Shown here one piece after another: positions 8,208-12,500 of a DNA stretch of 12,500 nucleotides (its first letter is position 1; every line of letters begins with the position of its first letter). The stretch covers positions 5,001-17,500 of the forward strand of contig VIGQ01002223.1 of the NCBI GenBank assembly GCA_009663005.1, written 5' to 3'. Below the pieces are notes generated by a model. The model was given only the letters and a program-made list of their open reading frames with translations, searched no databases and had not been told where the DNA came from. Made by a program: the position numbers and the translations under genes. This DNA comes from Actinidia chinensis. Lineage: Eukaryota > Streptophyta > Magnoliopsida > Ericales > Actinidiaceae.

Positions 8208-8360
8208 ATGGTCTCATTTTTCGTGAAGGCGGTGCCACCGTCGGATCTGAACCGGAACAGGGGGTACGATGGATCTCTTAGCTTCTTCTCCTGGCTTCTT
8301 GTTCTCTCCCTTATCGGTTGCTCTCCCGGCATGGCCTAGATCATCGTCAATCTCAATTTC
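8208..8360 (+). pseudogene. ORMDL (ORM1-like) N-terminal pseudogene fragment
   Basis: Translation from the ATG at 8208 gives MVSFFVKAVPPSDLNRN, then eight unrelated residues, then FFSWLLVLSLIGCSPGMA and a TAG stop at 8337-8339. In the same frame after the stop come I-I-V-N-L-N-F. This matches the N-terminus of plant ORMDL proteins, which I recall as VKAVPP-DLNRN, about 17 residues up to FFSWL, then VLS-FGCSPG-AW-IV-L-HF. The fragment therefore has a net in-frame loss of about nine codons between DLNRN and FFSWL, and its stop replaces the conserved Trp (TGG to TAG). Functional ORMDL is an ER membrane protein of about 155 residues that restrains serine palmitoyltransferase in sphingolipid synthesis. 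Here only about the first third is present; I searched 8360-10300 by eye for the later conserved part (W-E-Q, LTRNRKFL, HTTDYQHP) and found none. Family identity is from memory but the motif match is specific. Confidence 0.8.
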
Positions 8361-8701
8361 AGGGGTATACACATTATTGATTCGATGGTACTCTCTGTTC
8401 TTGGCTGGTTTTAGGGATTTCATCGAGTGAATCCAGTTCGTGTGTGTTGTTGAATTGGTGGTTTATTGGATTTTTTTTATTTTGTTAGAGTTCAATGGCT
8501 TTGATATTTTGCCTCTTTCATGTCGTTGATTCCTGTTGGATTTGTATAGTTCTGAATGAGGCTTTCGTCACGGCTTCCACTGATTTCCATTGTTTCTTCA
8601 CCGGATAATGTGTGTGTGTGTATTTATCGTATTTGCTCCTACAGATGTTTGGTGTCTGTTAACGAGTTGTGTTTGTGGTAGTTTCTTTGCATTGTGTAGT
8701 A
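8361..8701 (+). other. Intron-like or old genic DNA after the ORMDL fragment
   Basis: T-rich with moderate G, and free of the long homopolymers seen to the left. It resembles plant intron sequence. It includes a (TG)6 run at 8609-8620. It could be the first intron of the copied ORMDL gene; no acceptor followed by a recognisable exon was found. The 62-residue frame at 8590-8778 runs into the hAT MITE and is not protein-like. Confidence 0.4.
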
Positions 8702-8709
8702 CTTGCAGA
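8702..8709 (+). repeat. Left 8-bp target-site duplication of hAT MITE
   Basis: CTTGCAGA is repeated exactly at 8883-8890, directly outside the MITE ends. Confidence 0.85.
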
Positions 8710-8882
8710 CAGAGGCGGACCAATAGAGGACCAGGGCGTCAGCTGCCCCTCAAGTTTGGAATTTTTTTTTTCTTATAGTTTTAAAAAAAAAATTTAATTT
8801 GCCCCCCTCAAAATTATAAATGCACTTTTCAGAAAAAAAAAATTTTAACGGTGACCCTGAAGTTTTTCCTGCTCCGCCACTA
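8710..8882. mobile_element. hAT-type MITE, 173 bp
   Basis: The element starts CAGAGGCGGACC and ends GCTCCGCCACTA, which are inverted repeats (reverse complement of the right end TAGTGGCGGAGC). A perfect 8-bp duplication CTTGCAGA flanks it, the length typical of hAT insertions. The interior is poly-T/poly-A with GCCCCTCAAG near the left and CCCCCCTCAAAATTATAAATG towards the right, non-coding. Termini and interior style resemble the older element at 5185-5399, so the two probably belong to related families moved by the same kind of transposase. It sits in the intron-like DNA downstream of the ORMDL fragment. Confidence 0.85.
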
Positions 8883-8890
8883 CTTGCAGA
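8883..8890 (+). repeat. Right 8-bp target-site duplication of hAT MITE
   Basis: CTTGCAGA is identical to 8702-8709. It is followed almost at once by a TA dinucleotide run. Confidence 0.85.
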
Positions 8891-8893
8891 TGT

Positions 8894-8913
8894 GTATATA
8901 TATATATATATAT
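8894..8913 (+). repeat. (TA)n microsatellite
   Basis: About nine and a half TA units directly beside the hAT target site. A run of this type is prone to length change. Confidence 0.9.
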
Positions 8914-10280
8914 GATTTTGAAGCTTATAGACTAATTTATTGTACTCAAAGCTGCTTACCAATAAGAAAAACTTAGCAAAGCTTTTCACTGAAGGCTGTT
9001 CCTGTTTGGATTATATGCACATATCATTTCTCTGTCTTAACACTTCATTGGGCTTATTTCTTGGTTTTGACAAGGTTCCTTGTTACTTCAGATGATTTTC
9101 TTATACTAATCTGCCTTCATCTTGTGGCCGGTAGACGTGTGGAGCATGAAAGATATTGTGTTGTGGGCTCTATCATAAGAAATTAGTTTCCTTGGTATGT
9201 TTTTATGCTACATCAGGCGATTGTTAATGACCTTGTTAGGTAAATATTATATGGTACACTCACGAATATGATAGATAATTGCAATTGTAGCGATGAAGGC
9301 AGAATGTATGTGAATGAAAATGGGTTGGGACTTATAAATATAAACTTAGCAAAAGTGGCACATAGACCAGATGACCGGCACATATATAACTTGTTGGATT
9401 TAGCACTGGAATTGGGGTTTTTAGAATGGTGGGCACTCGGCTCAGTTCCACCCAATATGTGCAAAACTCTAAATTGATGAAAATATGAAAAAAGTGGGTT
9501 GTTTGGGTTGTTTAGGTTGTTCATGTTGGTTGAAAATTGAAATCTTGTTTTGTTTTTCTTTTGCTATATGTATTTTCTCATTTCATTTGAATTTTATTGG
9601 GAAGTGGGGGTAGTGGTGTAGATTTGGTAGTTATTTTAGTGGTGGTGTTGAAGGAAGGAATGTTGGTGTTAATTGTAGGATTTGGAATGGAAATGATGTT
9701 GACCTCCAAGGGTTGTGGGTTGGGATCTTACAGGTGTGATTGTGGGAAGGATTCCGCAGTGATGGAAAGGACTTCTTTTGCCTTTTCTTGAGATCGGTAA
9801 AGTTTGTTAAGCTTTTTATGATGTTTATATAGGGAAACTCCTCTTCATAGGTTTTTCTTGTAGTTGTTAGTTGTAAACAGGGCTATTGATGGATTTTTCA
9901 CAAAGATTCTATTGGATGGGAGATAAGAAGGGATGCAGAGGATGTGATGAGTGAAGGCATAAGACTAGAAGCGATATTCGTCAGTCTTTTTATACCTCCT
10001 ATTGATGCTCAGGGACTCATTTCCGTTAGAAGAGCATTTGGAAAGGGGGACTGGACTTAATCTTACAATGATAATATGAACAGATCCTTTTGGCTTTGTT
10101 ATGGTACTGCCTGTGTAATTGAGCAAAAGAATCTGTGGATCAGTTGTTTATTCATTGTGAAAACATAAGTGATTGTAGGTTAATGTCGTAAGCACTGGTC
10201 TTGTTTTATTGATGCTAATGTATCCGATGTTTCTAGTATAACCGTAGTAGGTTCTCTCTGTCACTTCGTTCCATTCGGGT
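8914..10280. other. Intron-like or old genic DNA, no gene assigned
   Basis: Composition is more even than in the left half, with many GTTTG, CTTTG and TTGG words typical of plant introns. A 69-codon frame at 9268-9477 has a fairly protein-like composition but I recognise no family and see no exon neighbours. 9480-9535 repeats GGGTTGTTTGGGTTGTTTAG-type words. 9597-9720 is a G/T-rich patch on the GGT theme; the 64-residue frame there is low-complexity. No recognisable later ORMDL exon was seen. Confidence 0.4.
9597..9720 (+). repeat. Short degenerate GGT-type tract
   Basis: Words such as GTGGTGTAG, GTGGTGGTG and GTTGGTGTT recur. It is weaker and shorter than the array at 10769 but has the same strand bias. 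Confidence 0.45.
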
Positions 10281-10560
10281 GTGAGCAAAAAAACCGTTCA
10301 AAACATTAACTACCCAAATTGAAAAAATTCATGCATTTGATTTGGTTGGTTTTTATTGGAACGGTTGGTTAAGGTTTGATTGCGCCTTAAGTCAGTCCGG
10401 TTTAAACTGAACTGAATCATAGAATAAATTAATTATACAAATACTTTTATATATTTCTTTGACCTAACTTGGAAAATTTTTATTTGATAAATAAATTAGT
10501 GAACCCCCCTTTTGTGAAAAAAAAGCCACAAGTATTAATGCAACATAATCCCCCCCCCCC
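10281..10560. other. GGTT/AACC-rich repeat-like patch and A/T flank
   Basis: 10290-10420 contains AAACCGTTCAAAAC, GGTTGGTTTTTATTGGAAC, GGTTGGTTAAGGTTTGATT and CCGGTTTAAACTGAACTGAA. Such GGTT/AACC-rich, partly self-complementary segments are common in plant intergenic DNA. I could not define ends or target duplications. Confidence 0.4.
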
Positions 10561-10565
10561 CCCCC
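10550..10565 (+). repeat. Poly-C run of 16
   Basis: Sixteen consecutive C residues in AT-rich DNA. The count may be affected by sequencing or assembly error. A shorter run of C (10504-10509) precedes it. Confidence 0.85.
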
Positions 10566-10768
10566 TATTTTGATACTTAGTACTCGTTACTCAAAAATTA
10601 CGTGAGGTTAATTATAAAAAATTATTATTTACATATTGAATAAATTCTACAACCCCTAAGGTTTTGGTCAAATACGGTCTCACATCATCATTCTAGAAAT
10701 TGCATCTCATCCCTTAACATTTATATTCGATTTTTCCATCGTTTTTTTCCCCCTTTTGTTATGTAGGC
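10566..10768. other. AT-rich leader to the GGT array
   Basis: The segment includes ACAACCCCTAAGGTTTTGG, resembling the CCCCTGAGGTTT words in the arms of the fold-back element at 805-2083. A matching inverted arm was not found after the GGT array, so no element is called. Confidence 0.35.
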
Positions 10769-11120
10769 TGGAGGGATGGTGGTGGTGGTGGTGGTGGTGG
10801 AGGTAGAGGGCACAGTGGCGACAATGGTAGTAATGATGGTATTCGAAGGGTGGTGGTAGTGGAGGGATGGTGGTGGAGGTAGATAGGTGGTGGTAGTATT
10901 GCAGCGGTGGCTGCAACGGTGTAATGGTAGTAAGGGTGGAGAGTGTAGAGGTAGAGGTGCAATGGTATAAGAGTAGTGGCGGTGGCAACGGCGGTGGTGG
11001 AGGGATGTTGATGCTCATACTAATAGTAGCGGTGGTGGCAACAGTAGAACGGTGGTGGAGGTAGAGGGTTGTAGTGGTAATGGTGGGAGAGACATTGGTG
11101 GTGGCAGTGGAGAGATGACG
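10769..11120 (+). repeat. Degenerate (GGT)n trinucleotide minisatellite, about 350 bp
   Basis: Seven perfect GGT units (10778-10798) start an array that decays into GGAGGTAGA, GGTGGTAGT, GGCAACGG and GAGGGATGG variants. The 150- and 67-residue minus-strand frames across it are His/Pro/Thr-rich low-complexity translations of the complementary ACC repeat and are not called as genes. The strong G bias with closely spaced GG pairs could allow two-tier quadruplex structures. The same theme appears at 4540, 7500 and 9597. Confidence 0.9.
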
Positions 11121-11346
11121 GGTTATATTTGTACATGTGAATGTTTCTGGCAAATACATTTATAAATTTGTTAGAATTAATTAGTTTGTTACTTCAAATT
11201 TTTTGAACCTTATTTTAATAAATATTAAAATATTAAATAATACACAATATTGCTATCAACCAAGTTAATTCAGTTTTACTTAATACATTCAAGGAATGAG
11301 TATTCAAGTAAACTCTCAATAAGAATTTTGATAGTACGTACCCACT
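11121..11346. other. AT-rich spacer
   Basis: Nothing gene-like was seen. AATAAATATTAAAATATTAAATAA (11216-11239) is a simple palindromic patch. Confidence 0.5.
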
Positions 11347-11738
11347 TTAATTTCCACAATCCATGACATCTCCTTTTCGGACATGATGCTTAAAAGGCTT
11401 ATGAGAAATATCAATTATTCCATATACCATTTCTATCCTTTCTTCCATTCTTTTCTACCTCGACTAGTGTATTTCCAAAATTAAACTGTTCGTTTCTAAA
11501 CTCGTCTACTGTGTCATGCAATGTACTCATTTTTTCTTGAATCTGAACTTTTAAACCTCGAATCTCCAACGTGCTTTCATTAATGAAAGTTCATGAACTC
11601 TCTGAAGTCGGCTTGTGCATTTTACACATTTAAAGAACAGGTCTTGGAATTACCTAGTAGAGTAAGCTATAATCAAAGCACCAACCATAACCAACCCAGC
11701 CAATCTTCACCTTTGTTTGTTCTAGTGCCTTCTTCCAT
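11347..11738 (-). pseudogene. Decayed coding-like region with coiled-coil-like stretch, unknown family
   Basis: I do not recognise the family. Reading the minus strand from the ATG at 11738-11736, MEEGTRTNKGEDWLG starts a frame that ends at TGA 11675-11673. A single-base shift near Trp would instead give A-G-L-V-M-V-G-A-L-I-I-A-Y, a plausible membrane segment, running to CTACTAG|GTAATT at 11654-11653, a possible splice donor. Next, a stop-free frame from 11590 includes LEIRGLKVQIQEKMSTLHDT with hydrophobic spacing of coiled-coil type, then VDEFRNEQFNFGNTLVEVEK. A shift at about 11449 then moves to MEERIEMVYGIIDISHKPF and on to a TAA at 11349-11347. Several frames that look protein-like in sequence, joined by single-base shifts, suggest a decayed gene and not chance. 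It could also be a gene with introns read imperfectly by eye. Confidence 0.4.
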
Positions 11739-11829
11739 ATGCACAAACCCTTTATTATGAAGTTAAAAGGCAATAAAAATCTGTAAGCTCTTTGTTTTTG
11801 TTTTTTTTTTGATTAGCAGAGTCTGTTAG

Positions 11830-12180
11830 CTCTTTTTCTACGAAAAATGGAAACTACTAAAACAAATTGGGAAAAAAGGAAAGTCCACCGATTGTCCGAC
11901 CAATAGTCTCGCAAATTCCGACGGGGCATGCATCACGACCACAAAGGTGATGGCTGGTGGAGTAGATGTTGGGGCAGCAAACGAGAGAAGGACAGCCGGC
12001 GAGGCTGGTGGTGTGGAAGGAGTGTTAAAGCCGGGGTGTGCAGTATACCAAATAGGTTGGGCAATGGGGTTTTGGGCATGGCGTGTAATTAGTGAAGGAC
12101 GCAGAGGGCAAAATTGGTAATTCAATGTGTGTTCCACGGGAACCAGGACTCCCCCTTTTATATAGGTGTAGAATTACTCA
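11830..12180. repeat. GC-richer dispersed-repeat-like segment
   Basis: This stretch is clearly richer in G and C than its flanks. Both strands are partly open: 99 residues on the minus strand (11838-12137) and a shorter plus-strand frame. The minus-strand product is rich in Pro, Ala, Thr and Ser and shows no recognisable domain. Words such as GTCCACCGATTGTCCGACC, GGGGCATGCATCACGACC and the CCCCCTTTTATATAGG end look like parts of repetitive plant DNA, which is my reason for not calling a gene. A degraded GGT-type tract (GGCTGGTGGAGTAG, GGCTGGTGGTGTGG) is a second explanation. Confidence 0.35.
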
Positions 12181-12500
12181 AAAGGATAAACCAAAACCAA
12201 AAATAACAACCTTTTCTTTATTTGCCGAATAACAACTGCGGTTCTCTACTTTTTGAAAAATGACTCATTTGATAGCACCGCCAATGGCACGGGTTGCAAC
12301 GAGTTTGGACCCAAATCTTATCTCTCTTATATAGGAAACATTTCCCTAACTCCATCTTAAACCCGTGGATAGGTGATGGGCCCGCTGGTTACAAAACCTA
12401 TCCCCCGCCCTACCCTGGATATTTATGTCATTTGGCTAGTGGCGGGGTCCTTTTTTTTCCTCTCAACTTCTTCCAGCAAGCCGTGGCTTAGCTAAGATAA
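12181..12500. other. Unassigned DNA at the window edge
   Basis: No gene is supported. A TCTTATATAGG site (12323-12333) resembles CTTTTATATAGG at 12156-12167. CCCGTGGATAGGTGATGG (12362-12379) resembles CCGGTGGATAGGTGCTTA (3894-3911), so a repeat shared with the left half may continue past the window end. The 65-residue plus-strand frame at 12294-12491 has no recognisable features. Confidence 0.4.

Noticed and set aside
8114..8423. Two minus-strand open frames opposite the ORMDL fragment
   Set aside because: They are antisense shadows of the plus-strand ORMDL-derived sequence.
9268..9477. 69-residue plus-strand open frame
   Set aside because: Its composition is fairly protein-like but it overlaps an equally open minus-strand frame, has no recognisable family and no neighbouring exons. 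I leave it as unproven and not as a gene.
10707..11159. 150-residue minus-strand open frame
   Set aside because: It is the translation of the ACC strand of a degenerate trinucleotide array, giving only His/Pro/Thr-rich low-complexity protein.
10640..11170. Second fold-back MULE around the GGT array, suggested by ACCCCTAAGGTTTTGG near 10650
   Set aside because: No inverted counterpart or target duplication was found on the right side of the array.
11838..12137. 99-residue minus-strand open frame
   Set aside because: Composition is Pro/Ala/Thr/Ser-rich, no domain is recognisable, and the opposite strand is also partly open, as expected for a GC-richer repeat-like segment.
1..12500. tRNA, SINE or rRNA genes
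   Set aside because: No GGTTCGAATCC-type B-box with a matching A-box, and no conserved rRNA sequence, was seen on either strand by eye.

Overview
The window looks like nuclear DNA of a flowering plant, probably a eudicot. It is very AT-rich, full of long T and A runs, dense in short non-autonomous DNA transposons with plant-type termini, and carries one decayed fragment of a plant ORMDL gene. I found no intact protein-coding gene, no tRNA or rRNA, no bacterial-style operon and no CRISPR array. Every long open frame I examined lies in low-complexity or repeat DNA, or is too short and isolated to support.

Layout. 1-804 is unassigned AT-rich DNA with a TATA-like site near 515, possibly the remains of an LTR or promoter. 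805-2083 is a 1,279-bp fold-back element flanked by a perfect 9-bp target duplication, which points to the Mutator (MULE) superfamily; it was inserted into the surrounding unassigned DNA, which resumes at 2093. 3197-3810 is an ancient dispersed repeat that includes a roughly 197-bp tandem duplication; a relative lies at 7830-8110. 4540-4690, 7500-7740, 9597-9720 and 10769-11120 are degenerate GGT/ACC-type simple-repeat tracts. From 5178 to 6813 three MITEs are packed together: a hAT-like one (5185-5399), a probable PIF/Harbinger one (5783-6181) and a clear Tourist-type one with TAA duplications (6358-6810). 6960-7410 is a T-rich tract of alternating degenerate units.

8208-8360 is the main gene-like signal. 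It is the N-terminal part of an ORMDL (ORM1-like) protein, which in functional form regulates serine palmitoyltransferase in the ER membrane. Here it has an internal deletion and an in-frame stop, and no downstream exon is recognisable. The DNA after it (8361-10280) looks like intron or old genic DNA and carries a textbook hAT MITE at 8710-8882. On the minus strand, 11347-11738 holds a second decayed coding-like region with a coiled-coil-like stretch, broken by frameshifts; I cannot name its family. 11830-12140 is a moderately GC-rich stretch that looks like part of a repeat.

No genes here work together as a system. The value of the window is its record of nested insertion, gene decay and simple-repeat spread. 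All similarity statements come from reading the sequence by eye; no alignment or database search was run.
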